The notes: generated by a model from the sequence alone, not told the origin. A stretch of DNA of 18,347 nucleotides from Candidatus Woesearchaeota archaeon (GCA_018303515.1 JAGVXZ010000003.1:1-18347), one strand, 5' to 3'; shown: positions 1-9,673, counted from the stretch's first letter. Numbers and translations are program-made.

Positions 1-1
1 A

Positions 2-3000
2 GTTAGTGTTGTTTTAACTTCAGCACAATTTTCCAGTGATTTTGAAAGACAAGAAGCTCAAGATGGTTTTTTTGATACTGTTTTTGATGGGCCTACTCCT
101 GATTTAAATGAAGTTATTACTGTTAATGTTGATGAGTATGAACCTGCAATGATTCGTGAGTCTCATTTAGAACAAGAGGGTGTACCTGTTTTTGTAGGAT
201 TAAGAGGTGAAACTGTAGGTAGTGGATTATCTCGTTTTACTAATGATCCTCTTGGAAAAGATCCTTTTACTGGATTAACTAAATTTCCACCAATCAAAAG
301 AATGTACGTTAAATCTCTGGGTAATAATCCATTTGTAACTACAAGTCCAAGGTTTGTTCCACCAAGAACTGAAATGTATTCGTTAGATAATTTAGGTTAT
401 TTAGTTGTTAAAGTAAATAAGCTTGATGAGAATGGAAAAAATTTTCTGAAAAATAATTCTAATACTATTGAACTTGATATGGAAGCTGAGATTTATTTTG
501 ATTTTGAAAGCGGAATTGGTTTAGGTATTACATCACAGGATATTTTAGTTCCTTTAGAAAGTGATACTTCGAAGTTCTTAGGTAAATCAGGATTTGAACA
601 AAATCCTTTCTTTTCTTCCCGTGGATTTATTAATGCAATTGATATTGGAGATGGAGAAGCAACTTTTGTAGTTTATGACAGACATTTTGGAACTGTGTTT
701 CCATCTTTAGATAATGTTATGCCTACAACATATGGAAGGGCCTTACCAGGATCTGGAAGATTAGATCAAGGATATAGACCAAGTATAAGGTTAACTAAAG
801 GAGAATATTCTCCTGTGCTTTCTTTAAAAGATACTGGTGATCCCTTTATGGATTTATTTAGAGTAAGGTTGAATGATATTGTAACTTCTGATGATAGAGC
901 TGTTTTTGAAATTACCAGAAATGGAATAACTGATGAGAGAATTGTAAATAAGGGAAATAAGTTATTTTATAATTCTTTTTGGGTTTTATCTTCAGTTACA
1001 AAACCTATTGTATCTTCTATAACTTTAAGTGATGCTAAAGAAGATTTTGAACTTGATGATGAGACTTATGCAATTCTGAATGGGTTACCTTCTGGAAATT
1101 TCTTTAAAGCAATTCATTTAGTTGATCTTTATGGGCCTAGAGGAAAAATGACTTTACGTAGAGAAGTTTTGCAAGTGGGGGATGATCCAGCATCTTATAG
1201 TGTTTTAGAACTTTCTCCGGATGATGCAAGAAATCTTGAAAATTCTTATTGTACTGCAGATGGTTTTTTATCTGATGGTACAATTAATTTTGGATGTGCT
1301 GCTTTAAGAAATTATCAAAATTATTTAGCTTCTGGTGGAACTGCAAAATCTACAGTTATACAAAGGATAGTTGATATTTATAAAAAAAGTTTGATTAGGT
1401 TAGATGGTTGTATGCCTTCTGATATTCCTGACCCTAAAAATCCTGTTTGTATAAAATATATAAAAGATATGAGGGATTTAGAAACATTTTATACTAAAAA
1501 ATTAGTTGAGCTTGGAGTTGCAGTTCCAAAAGGAAAGACTGAAATTGCAAAAGGTGGAACGTTATATTTAGATGAAGAAGGAATTCATATAAAATTAAAG
1601 AAAGTTGAAATACTTGAAGATAAAGATAAAGGATCTGTTAAGTTAAGAGTTGATAATGGCCCCTTACAAGAATTGTTTTTGAATTCTCCTGTTAATGTGG
1701 GAGATAGTAAGAGAACTACTTCTGGTGAACCTTATTTTGAAGAAGGTGGTTCTATGTATCAATGGAGAGTTTATAAAATTAATCCGAGAAATGTTGTTTT
1801 GGGAAAATATAAATTAAATTCTTTAACTGATACATTTACACCTAAAAATTATGTTGCATCATCTCAAACGTTTACGATTGCAACTGATAGTTCTTTAGTT
1901 TATAAGAGTGAAATGAGAACTGTTGATGATAGGGAAGAGTTTCAGGTTATGATTAATATTGAAGATATTAAAGTAAATAATCTAGCTTATGTTACTGTCA
2001 TACCTGGAACTGATAATGCAAAAGCAACTTCCAGATTTAAGTTGTATATTCCTGTAGATCCTCGTCCATTTGAATTTACTCCCGGACAAATGAAGTCCCA
2101 GATTAAAAAAACTAAAGAAATAATTGATGATATTGATTTTGTTTTAAAAAAGTTAGATAATATAATCAGTTACTGGAAGAAAACTTGTATAATTACATTT
2201 GTTACTCTGACTGCTAAGAATTCTTTCTTTGCCGGAAAAGGTGTAAATTTAGCTCGGCGTTCTGTAATGGGGTACTATAAAGAGAAATGTAAATCTGAAA
2301 TTAGTTCTGGAATTTATAAAACTTTAGATGAATGTTATTTAGCACCAAAAAATATTGAAGAGATAAGAAGAAATGTTGAAATTGAGAAAGGAATTATTGA
2401 ACAAGTAAATAATGAATTTAAAAGTTATAAAACTGTTGAGGCTTTAAAGGATAGTTCTACTCCTTGCGGAAGTTATCTTAAGACTGGTGGGAGTGTAGAT
2501 GATTGTAGATTAAAATCAAGATTAGATCTTATGAAGGATAAGGTTGATTCGAAGTATTATAATTATGTTAAAGGTTCTTTTGATCCATTAAAATATAATT
2601 CAAGAATAAGTGATTTTGGTGCTGCTACAGCTTTTTATACTTCAAATCCTGCTTTATTTGGTAGTTCTAAGGATGAAGCTGTTGATGCTTATTTGAATTC
2701 TAAGATTGCTACTGATGAAAAGATTACTTCGGGTAGTTTAGACTTTTATAAATTAGATGGAATAGTTTTCAAAGATGGAAAAATGTCTGCTCCGGTTGGT
2801 GTTGAAAATGTGAATAATAAGGTAGAGAGTTTTGAAATTGAACCTGTAACTGAATTAGGTTTGAGTTTGAGGAAACATAATGACGAACCAGGAGTTTTAG
2901 CTTCTTTAGGTATTTCTGATCATAATGTACTTAATAATGAATTAATTAGAATGCGTCAAACTTTTGCAACAGTAAATGGTTATCCTATTTATGTTGCTAA

Positions 3001-3187
3001 ATCAGAGTTTCATGAAATTCCTTTTCCATCTCAGGGAATGGGGAATGTAAAAACGCCTAAATCAACTGCAAAGTTGTATTATACTTTTGTAACTCAAGAA
3101 GCTAATGTTGCACTTGCAAAAAGTTATGTGAGACAAAGAAATTCTAAAACAGGAAATAGGGGTGTGTTTTCTGTTTTCTTATCATGA
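2..3187 (+). CDS. Giant secreted protein, N-terminal part (5' end outside window, 3' end frameshifted)
   Basis: The frame is open from base 2, so the ATG at 149 is probably internal and the true start lies before the window. I do not recognise a named family. Numbering from the ATG at 149, residues 1-330 look beta-rich, 350-460 are helical with a few Cys (TPR-like at best), 465-560 look like a beta-sandwich, and 645-760 form a long charged helical, possibly coiled-coil stretch. Cys residues are scattered and the next genes encode exported proteins, so an extracytoplasmic location is likely. The frame stops at 3185-3187 while the next frame, already open from 3132, continues as a similar protein; I infer that the two were one protein of more than 1870 residues. 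No catalytic motif is visible in this part. Confidence 0.8.
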   Translation, partial: VSVVLTSAQFSSDFERQEAQDGFFDTVFDGPTPDLNEVITVNVDEYEPAMIRESHLEQEGVPVFVGLRGETVGSGLSRFTNDPLGKDPFTGLTKFPPIKRMYVKSLGNNPFVTTSPRFVPPRTEMYSLDNLGYLVVKVNKLDENGKNFLKNNSNTIELDMEAEIYFDFESGIGLGITSQDILVPLESDTSKFLGKSGFEQNPFFSSRGFINAIDIGDGEATFVVYDRHFGTVFPSLDNVMPTTYGRALPGSGRLDQGYRPSIRLTKGEYSPVLSLKDTGDPFMDLFRVRLNDIVTSDDRAVFEITRNGITDERIVNKGNKLFYNSFWVLSSVTKPIVSSITLSDAKEDFELDDETYAILNGLPSGNFFKAIHLVDLYGPRGKMTLRREVLQVGDDPASYSVLELSPDDARNLENSYCTADGFLSDGTINFGCAALRNYQNYLASGGTAKSTVIQRIVDIYKKSLIRLDGCMPSDIPDPKNPVCIKYIKDMRDLETFYTKKLVELGVAVPKGKTEIAKGGTLYLDEEGIHIKLKKVEILEDKDKGSVKLRVDNGPLQELFLNSPVNVGDSKRTTSGEPYFEEGGSMYQWRVYKINPRNVVLGKYKLNSLTDTFTPKNYVASSQTFTIATDSSLVYKSEMRTVDDREEFQVMINIEDIKVNNLAYVTVIPGTDNAKATSRFKLYIPVDPRPFEFTPGQMKSQIKKTKEIIDDIDFVLKKLDNIISYWKKTCIITFVTLTAKNSFFAGKGVNLARRSVMGYYKEKCKSEISSGIYKTLDECYLAPKNIEEIRRNVEIEKGIIEQVNNEFKSYKTVEALKDSSTPCGSYLKTGGSVDDCRLKSRLDLMKDKVDSKYYNYVKGSFDPLKYNSRISDFGAATAFYTSNPALFGSSKDEAVDAYLNSKIATDEKITSGSLDFYKLDGIVFKDGKMSAPVGVENVNNKVESFEIEPVTELGLSLRKHNDEPGVLASLGISDHNVLNNELIRMRQTFATVNGYPIYVAKSEFHEIPFPSQGMGNVKTPKSTAKLYYTFVTQEANVALAKSYVRQRNSKTGNRGVFSVFLS
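3132..3187 (+). other. Probable frameshift junction
   Basis: Frame 2 is open up to the TGA at 3185, and frame 3 is open from just after a TGA at 3129-3131. The reading frame could switch anywhere between them. A run of four G at 3159-3162 is the simplest place: removing one G joins the upstream frame directly to the Cys-containing sequence downstream. This could be an assembly or read error, a real mutation, or recoding. Confidence 0.6.
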
Positions 3188-5609
3188 TTTACAAGGAAAA
3201 GCATTATGTTATCCTGTTGGTGATGGAGATTATATTGAAGTACTTGAAAGATACAGGACTGGGTCTGTTTCTGAATTTAGGTTAATGAACGTTGGTGCGA
3301 ATGAAGTGATAGATTGTGGAGGTGGTGATGATAAACAAAAAATACCTTGGGAAGCGATGAAATATAATGCGAAAAGTGGGTTCTATACTGATAAAATAAA
3401 TTCTGCTGGTATTTGTAATCAAGAGGGAGATGTGGTTGGAAATTTAGATCTTACAACTGAGATTGTTTGTACAAAAGAGAATGCAGAAATATTATTAGAT
3501 AGTTATGGACCTTCATGTGCTGATGTGATGGATCCAGGAGATTGTAAGTTATTATTTAACGCATGTGATCCTGTAATGTGTCCTACTTCAAGATGTAATT
3601 TAGGTGGGCGTGTGAAAGTTGATAATGTAATTCAGTCAGGTGTAGTTGGGTCAACGGTATTATGTTTACCAAATATTGATCAGGTTGCTGTTCCTGTATG
3701 TTTAACTGGAATTTCTGCAGGGTTAAAAAATGTTCAGAGCGTATTACAAGGTTATGTTGATTGTTTAGAAACTTCTTTATCTGGTGGTGGAGATATTGGA
3801 ATTTGTGATTATATTAGATCAGTTGGAATTTGTGAAATGGTTTGGAGAGAAGCAACAAATATACTTAATATTAAAGGTGGAATAATTGATTGGGTTTCTG
3901 AGACTGCTTTAGGACAATCTGAAGGTGGAGTTGAGTATTTAACTTTCCAATCAAGTTTAGATAATGTTGGAAAATCATTTAATTATTTTACAACCGAATA
4001 TAGTAACACTTTCTTAGCTGCTTATAGAGGACAATCTTCAGATGAAATTGGATCTCAATTATGTAGAATGTCAGTTTATGGAAAAGTACCAAAAATTGGA
4101 GATATATTAGATCAATTAGCTGAACCTGAGAATCCACCACAATATACTGCTTTCTTTGATTCAGTACCATATGTTTCTACTATGGGAGATATTCCAGGTG
4201 GTGTAGGCGGTGCGAGATTTTCAACTGATGAATTGAATTTGTATAAAGCATTCTATCATATTTATGCGGGAACCGGATTTCCTTCTACTTCTTCTGTGTT
4301 AGGAAGTCCCAAGTCTTTAGGTGGCGTACATGAAAAACCATTACAGTTTACTGTTTTTTTAAGAAGTAAGTATGAAGGTTTACCTATATTGTATGTTACT
4401 ACTAATCCTCAAAGTGATGGTCGGAAGTATTTAGAAGTGGAGAAAGGAAAGTATGTTCAGCAAACTGTTCAAACTGTTGGACCAAAAGGTTATGATGAGA
4501 TTTGCATTCAAGTTACTGGTGATGATATCAGATGTGGATTTGGAAAAGTAACATCTTCATTTGGATTTAATGAATTAACTGATCTTGCAATTACTGAACA
4601 GGTTAAGAAGGAAATAACTACTGCTTCAGAATGTGCAACTACAGATGAGTTTACTTCAACTAATTTAGGAAGTTTAACGATACCTTTCCCTGAGAATTAT
4701 GGATTAGTTTCTACCGGTGTTGTTAGAGTTTGCAATCCAATAAGTCCAGGACCTGTTGAGAAGTGGGCCGTTGTTGGATCATGTGGGCAGTTAGGAAAAT
4801 GTTGGTTGTTAAGAGAGTCTGCAAAGGTAAGTGATTTAGGATTGCAAGATGAAATTGAAGAAAGTTTAGTTAAGAGAATTGTTGGTGATGGATTACTGAT
4901 TGAGATAGAACAAGCTCGTATTGCATTACGTTCTCTTGCAGGTTCTAAAACTATTTTATTAGGGAAGTTAAGAACTTTAGTTGAAGAATTTAAGAGAACT
5001 AAAGGAAAAGGTGCCGGTGTTGAATTTGTAGAGGAAGTTGAGGAGGAAATTACAAATGTTATAACTACTGCTGATTATGATTTATTAGTTGTAAGAACTC
5101 CTTCGAGTGTTCCTAAATTAGATGTAGAGAGAATGATTAATGTTTATCGTGTTCAAAAAGAGGATGTGGAATATTTAGCAAGAATGCTTTCTGCTGAAGG
5201 TGCTGGATTGACTCTCGAAGAGAAAGGTGCTATTATGCAAGTTGCAAAGAATAGAAGAGATTCTTCAAAAGGATATGGTTCAAGTTATAAAGAAGTAGTA
5301 ACTAAAGTTGCAGGATGGACTCAATGGAGTGATATTGCGAATTATAAGACTTTGATTCAAGATGCTAGTAAAGGATTTACAGGTTATGATGCGGATGATG
5401 AAGTTAAAGCTAATGTTTTATCTGCAATGAGATTTATTTTACAAATAGATTCAGAGAATACTGGTGCTCAAAGGAGTATTGATGGAACTGATTGTTATTT
5501 TGATTTTGATAGTGTTAATAGAAAATCTTCTCGTGGTAGTGATGCTTCCGGTGCTAATTTAGGTGAGCCATATGGAAATCTTATGTTATTTGGTTCAGAC
5601 CCATGTTAA
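3162..5609 (+). CDS. Giant secreted protein, C-terminal part, ending in SleB-like wall-hydrolase domain
   Basis: The possible GTG start at 3162 lies inside the upstream frame, and the product begins without a signal peptide. It is therefore best read as the continuation of the preceding protein. Residues 130-230 are Cys-rich (for example CDPVMCPTSRCNLGG at 135-149), which suggests disulfides outside the cell. Residues 300-550 look beta-rich and 555-640 helical. Residues about 665-815 resemble the SleB/Hydrolase_2 wall-hydrolase family: LARMLSAEG with candidate catalytic Glu679, then a helix with the KNRR pattern, and a final GNLMLF segment where the family has an aromatic-rich end. In bacteria SleB acts on peptidoglycan glycan strands. 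The SleB assignment is from motif memory, not an alignment. The stop codon overlaps the next start (TAATG). Confidence 0.75.
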   Translation: MCFLFSYHDLQGKALCYPVGDGDYIEVLERYRTGSVSEFRLMNVGANEVIDCGGGDDKQKIPWEAMKYNAKSGFYTDKINSAGICNQEGDVVGNLDLTTEIVCTKENAEILLDSYGPSCADVMDPGDCKLLFNACDPVMCPTSRCNLGGRVKVDNVIQSGVVGSTVLCLPNIDQVAVPVCLTGISAGLKNVQSVLQGYVDCLETSLSGGGDIGICDYIRSVGICEMVWREATNILNIKGGIIDWVSETALGQSEGGVEYLTFQSSLDNVGKSFNYFTTEYSNTFLAAYRGQSSDEIGSQLCRMSVYGKVPKIGDILDQLAEPENPPQYTAFFDSVPYVSTMGDIPGGVGGARFSTDELNLYKAFYHIYAGTGFPSTSSVLGSPKSLGGVHEKPLQFTVFLRSKYEGLPILYVTTNPQSDGRKYLEVEKGKYVQQTVQTVGPKGYDEICIQVTGDDIRCGFGKVTSSFGFNELTDLAITEQVKKEITTASECATTDEFTSTNLGSLTIPFPENYGLVSTGVVRVCNPISPGPVEKWAVVGSCGQLGKCWLLRESAKVSDLGLQDEIEESLVKRIVGDGLLIEIEQARIALRSLAGSKTILLGKLRTLVEEFKRTKGKGAGVEFVEEVEEEITNVITTADYDLLVVRTPSSVPKLDVERMINVYRVQKEDVEYLARMLSAEGAGLTLEEKGAIMQVAKNRRDSSKGYGSSYKEVVTKVAGWTQWSDIANYKTLIQDASKGFTGYDADDEVKANVLSAMRFILQIDSENTGAQRSIDGTDCYFDFDSVNRKSSRGSDASGANLGEPYGNLMLFGSDPC

Positions 5610-8600
5610 TGAATAAATTAATTTTAGTGGTAGTAATGATTTTGTTAATTGGGAATGTGGTTGTTGCTGAAACAATTGGTGATTTTAGAGATGTGATAAG
5701 AGAAAAAGCTCTCAATGAATGTTATGGTATGAGTTATGTTACTATTTCTGATGCTAATATTAGCCTAGCTAGGGAGATTGTGGAAGAAAAAGCAATTAAA
5801 AATTATATTGGGATATGTCAGAACCAATTTGTTGGAGCAATTAATCCTAAAAACGTTAGAGTTGTGTTTAATGTATTTAATGGTGAATATAATTCTAATG
5901 CCGAATTAATAGCTAATGGGAATAATTTGATTGCTCTTGCCTATTGTGAGAATTTAAACTCTTGTGTTGATGCATCTGTTTCTGAAGAAGTTCCTCCTGT
6001 GCCTGATGTTAAAATACCCAATTTAGATTCTGAAGATGTGTATCCTAAACAAAGTAATGAAAAAATTATTCAACCAAATGTGGAAGAGAATGTTCAACAA
6101 GTATATAAAACAATAGATATTTGTAATGGAGTTGGTAGATATGAAGGATATGAATGTAGGTCTGGCGCTGGGATAACTAATCAGGATTATTTGGACAAAG
6201 TAAGAAAGGATGAGATTTTTTCTGATCGTGAATGTGAAAATAGAAAATGTTGTAAAATAAGTGGTCATTATTGTTTTAAAAAAAGTGGTGGTATTGCTTT
6301 TCCAAAGAAGTTAGGAGAAATTCCCGGTGCTGAAGAATTAATAAAACAATTACAAGGATTAAAAGATAAACAAACAGAATTGACTTATCCGGATCTTACT
6401 CAAAGGGCCGGTGGGCAGGAAGAGATGGGGGAAGCTTGGTTACAGCAGGGTGATATTTTTAGAGAACTTGCTGAGATGGATAGGGAATATCAAGGTGAAG
6501 TGAATTTAAGAAAAAAAACTATAATTAAACGAATTGTTACATTGCCTTCTAAGGAAAAAGCTGTTGATGGAGAGGATAGTTCAGATGAACCTATTCCTGA
6601 AGAAGTTCCTGCTGAAGTTGATGAAATAATTGTTGGAAAACCAAGCATTGAATTACATAATAGCGGTGTGTGTAGTGGTTTTCCAATAAATTTTGAAAAC
6701 TATGTTTCTAACAATCAAAGAGTTGTTTGTTTAAAGCCTTGTTGTGTAATGCCTCAGCTTAAGAAAAAATTAGAAGACACGGATGCTTCTCAAGTTTTAT
6801 CAACTGCAAATAATCAAATAGTGATTCATAGTTCAGGGAGAACTACTGCGAGTCAGAGAAATTCTTATTTAGATTATTTAGGTGGTGGTGAAACTGCTTG
6901 TGGTCCAAAAATATTAACTGCAGATGAAAAAAAGAGAATCACAGAATTGAAGAAGAGTTTAACTGAAGATCAAAAAAATAAATTAAAAGCTAATGATGGA
7001 AGTGATTTAGGAAGTATATTTGGTGATGCAATTGCAAATAAAATAAATACGTTTGAAAATTATAACCTTTGTTTACATGCTTCTGGGACTGCAATAGATG
7101 TATTGTGGAAATCAATTTGGGAAGAAAATGAAAAAAACATTCCCAAGGCTAGATCTTTAATGGATCAAAATATTCCAGAACAAAATAGATTAAGAAGATT
7201 TTTGTGTGATCAAGGTTTGATAAATTGGGTTGGAGAATATTGGCATTATGATTATACTGGGGAAGGATGGAAGGAAGGTAAAGGAAAGAAGTTATGTTAT
7301 TATGGAAAAGGTAATAATAATAAATTTAATTTTGGAGTTCCGTCTATTGAATCACAAAATGAATGGATAAATGGTGTTGGTTATAATATAAAAGAATCTG
7401 GAAATTTGGTTGAAAATAAGGACTGGAGGATAACTGAATGGGAGAAATTTGGTGAAGTTTCGAAATTTAAGTGTAATGAATGTGGTGAAACTGGTGAATG
7501 TACTGTGGAGATTTGTGAGGCATTAAGTAAAAAAGTTGGTGGTTTAGGTTGTGAGTGGAAAGCAAGAACGATCCTTAGTGATGATGGAACTTGTAGTCAT
7601 AAAAAATCTGAAAAAGAAGTGCAACCAAAAAAAGAAACTGTAAAATTAGTTTGTCCTGGAATAAGTGAAGATTATAACGGTGGCACTTTAAAGAAAAATA
7701 AATATTTTAGTTTAATTGAAGGAAAAATTATGCCTGATGATTTTGATCCAGATGAGTCTAAGAAAGATGGAGATTATTTTAAGTTTGATGATATTGGTTC
7801 TTCTAAAGTAGAATTTGATCATTTTATTATCCTGAATGGTAAATTGGTTAAGAAAGATGGATTGAGTTATAAGCCTGCTGATGGATTTTTAAATATATTC
7901 TTAGGTAAACATAATATGGATGTTGATTATAAATATGGATCTGGTAAGGAGATTAATGTAGACTTTAATGAAGGAGCTTATGCAAAATACAAATTTAAAA
8001 TAAATTGTAATAAAGAGACTGACTCTTGTGAATTTAATTCTCTTGTTAATGGTATTAAGAATATTGAAGGTTATAATTCTGATTGTGGGTTTACATTTGA
8101 AGCTGATGACCTATTGGGAGATGAGGATGAAGAGGAAGAATTTGATGATAATAATGTAGTGAGAGTAATGAGTTATAATGTAAGAAAAGGTTGTGGTTCA
8201 GAAAGATTTGAGAACTTTGAAGAATTTAGAATGTGTGATAAAAAAACAGAAGAGATTGCAAATTTTATTAGTTCTAAAAATCCAGATATATTGCTTTTAC
8301 AAGAAGTAGATCAGAATTTTGTAGGAACCTTTTCTCCTTTCTTTAAAGAAGTTAGTTCTATTTATGAAAATGGTTTGGCTATATTTGTGTTTGGTAGTGG
8401 AGCTAACGTGGAAGAGAGTTCTATTGCGGAATATCAAACAAATGAGAACAATCAGGAAATAAGATATAATCTAAAATCTATTGTAACTGTAAAGGATAAA
8501 ACTTATGTTGTTTATAACACACATTTATCAAGACCCAGGTTTGTTAATTCTGGAAATTTATGTCAATCTCAAACTGGACAAACTAAAAAGTATGGAAGTA

Positions 8601-8932
8601 CATTAGAACAATTAAGACAATTGAAAGAGATATTAAATGATAATGATTCTGAAAATATTATTGTTGGTGGGGATTTTAATTTAGGGAGTGAGGAAATAAA
8701 AGAAATTAAAGGATTTAATTTGGTTAAAACAGAAGGTTATACTTTCCCAACTGAAGAATATTGTGATTATAGAAATTATTATGGTAAATTTGATGCTAAA
8801 GAAAAAATTGATCACATTTATTATAAGGATGGGGATGCTATAGGTGCTGGTGTATATGAATATACTAATGAAGAGGGAGTTGGTAAGCTATCTGATCATT
8901 ATCCTGTTATGGTTGGATTAAATTATGAATAA
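5603..8932 (+). CDS. Secreted VanY-like D,D-carboxypeptidase fused to DNase I-like (EEP) nuclease
   Basis: A signal peptide covers residues 1-22. The ATG at 5609 overlaps the upstream stop as TAATG and may be the true start; residues here count from 5603. Residues 170-225 and 355-382 are Cys-rich. Residues about 400-560 match VanY-type peptidase M15: Arg413 in SSGRTT, His492 and Asp499 in LHASGTAID, and Glu545/His548 in EYWHYDY. The His-x6-Asp and Glu-x2-His spacings agree with the VanX/VanY zinc site. This fold removes D-Ala from peptidoglycan peptides. Residues 620-850 are a Cys-containing linker ending in an acidic run. Residues 852-1109 are an endonuclease/exonuclease/phosphatase domain: Asn859, Glu901 (LLQEVD), His974 (NTHLS), Asp1024/Asn1026 (GGDFNL), Asp1070/His1071, and Asp1098/His1099 (SDHYP). 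The substrate could be DNA, RNA or a phosphoester. About 32 Cys and the signal peptide indicate export. No C-terminal anchor is seen. Confidence 0.85.
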   Translation: MLMNKLILVVVMILLIGNVVVAETIGDFRDVIREKALNECYGMSYVTISDANISLAREIVEEKAIKNYIGICQNQFVGAINPKNVRVVFNVFNGEYNSNAELIANGNNLIALAYCENLNSCVDASVSEEVPPVPDVKIPNLDSEDVYPKQSNEKIIQPNVEENVQQVYKTIDICNGVGRYEGYECRSGAGITNQDYLDKVRKDEIFSDRECENRKCCKISGHYCFKKSGGIAFPKKLGEIPGAEELIKQLQGLKDKQTELTYPDLTQRAGGQEEMGEAWLQQGDIFRELAEMDREYQGEVNLRKKTIIKRIVTLPSKEKAVDGEDSSDEPIPEEVPAEVDEIIVGKPSIELHNSGVCSGFPINFENYVSNNQRVVCLKPCCVMPQLKKKLEDTDASQVLSTANNQIVIHSSGRTTASQRNSYLDYLGGGETACGPKILTADEKKRITELKKSLTEDQKNKLKANDGSDLGSIFGDAIANKINTFENYNLCLHASGTAIDVLWKSIWEENEKNIPKARSLMDQNIPEQNRLRRFLCDQGLINWVGEYWHYDYTGEGWKEGKGKKLCYYGKGNNNKFNFGVPSIESQNEWINGVGYNIKESGNLVENKDWRITEWEKFGEVSKFKCNECGETGECTVEICEALSKKVGGLGCEWKARTILSDDGTCSHKKSEKEVQPKKETVKLVCPGISEDYNGGTLKKNKYFSLIEGKIMPDDFDPDESKKDGDYFKFDDIGSSKVEFDHFIILNGKLVKKDGLSYKPADGFLNIFLGKHNMDVDYKYGSGKEINVDFNEGAYAKYKFKINCNKETDSCEFNSLVNGIKNIEGYNSDCGFTFEADDLLGDEDEEEEFDDNNVVRVMSYNVRKGCGSERFENFEEFRMCDKKTEEIANFISSKNPDILLLQEVDQNFVGTFSPFFKEVSSIYENGLAIFVFGSGANVEESSIAEYQTNENNQEIRYNLKSIVTVKDKTYVVYNTHLSRPRFVNSGNLCQSQTGQTKKYGSTLEQLRQLKEILNDNDSENIIVGGDFNLGSEEIKEIKGFNLVKTEGYTFPTEEYCDYRNYYGKFDAKEKIDHIYYKDGDAIGAGVYEYTNEEGVGKLSDHYPVMVGLNYE

Positions 8933-8947
8933 TAAACTGGGTGAAGA

Positions 8948-9673
8948 ATGAAAAAACATATTAAAATAAATTCATATACTCTCGGATTAGTACTTGGTTT
9001 AGTTGGAATTTTATATCTTGTAAGGTTTTTTGCTGCAAAGTGGTTAGTAGCTTTGAAAGATTCTATTCCTGAACTGATGCAAATGCAGCAGGAATTATTA
9101 TCTAGTAATTTAACAGCACAGATTAACGGAACAATTGTTGAACAAACAACAAAATATACTTATTATTCTTTAGGATTATATTTTGTTTTATTGCCTTTAG
9201 GAATTTATTTTTTAATTCTAATTTTTGAAGGTTCAGCCTGGAAAGAATTGTTAAATATAAGCTGGAAGAGAATAGCTTTGTTGAGTATAATTAATTTTGT
9301 TTGTTTAGCTATTTTTAGTTTAGCATTCTTAGATATTATCTCTTTGTTATTTTTTGGAATTGGATATTTAAGTATCTGGATGTTTGTTATAATCTCTTTG
9401 GTGGTTGCCATTATAATTTATTTCAATTTAATAGCATTTATTAAAAAATATAATTTAAGAAATGTTTTGGTGTATGGATTGAATAAATTAAATAAAATAT
9501 GGTACTGGTATTTGTTGTTTTTAATCTGTATTTTTATTGTGTTCTTGTTTATCCTTTTACTTCATGTTTCAGTGGAAACAGGATCTTCTTTTTTAATAGT
9601 AGGATTGTTAACTTTATTGTTTGTGATTTTAATGAATATGTTAAGGATTAAATTGTTTAAAGTTTTAAGTTAA
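8948..9673 (+). CDS. Integral membrane protein, about six helices, unknown function
   Basis: The product has 241 residues with hydrophobic segments near 10-30, 73-94, 108-128, 138-160, 184-206 and 212-232. The loop at 35-70 carries two NxT/S sites and could face outward. No family is recognised. The gene starts 15 bases after the nuclease-fusion gene, with GGGTGA at 8939-8944 as a close Shine-Dalgarno sequence, so it is probably cotranscribed with the secreted proteins. By context it might anchor, export or immunise against them, but nothing in its sequence shows this. Confidence 0.8.
   Translation: MKKHIKINSYTLGLVLGLVGILYLVRFFAAKWLVALKDSIPELMQMQQELLSSNLTAQINGTIVEQTTKYTYYSLGLYFVLLPLGIYFLILIFEGSAWKELLNISWKRIALLSIINFVCLAIFSLAFLDIISLLFFGIGYLSIWMFVIISLVVAIIIYFNLIAFIKKYNLRNVLVYGLNKLNKIWYWYLLFLICIFIVFLFILLLHVSVETGSSFLIVGLLTLLFVILMNMLRIKLFKVLS

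Noticed and set aside
3988..4170. Minus-strand frame of 60 codons inside the giant-protein gene
   Set aside because: Low-complexity antisense shadow of a well-supported gene, with no start signal.
6023..6268. Minus-strand frame of 81 codons inside the peptidase-nuclease gene
   Set aside because: Ile/Thr/Phe-rich antisense reading of an AT-rich coding region with no family likeness.
7460..7525. CNECG pattern in the peptidase-nuclease protein as a zinc ribbon
   Set aside because: The protein is exported and rich in Cys, so disulfides are more likely than a zinc ribbon.
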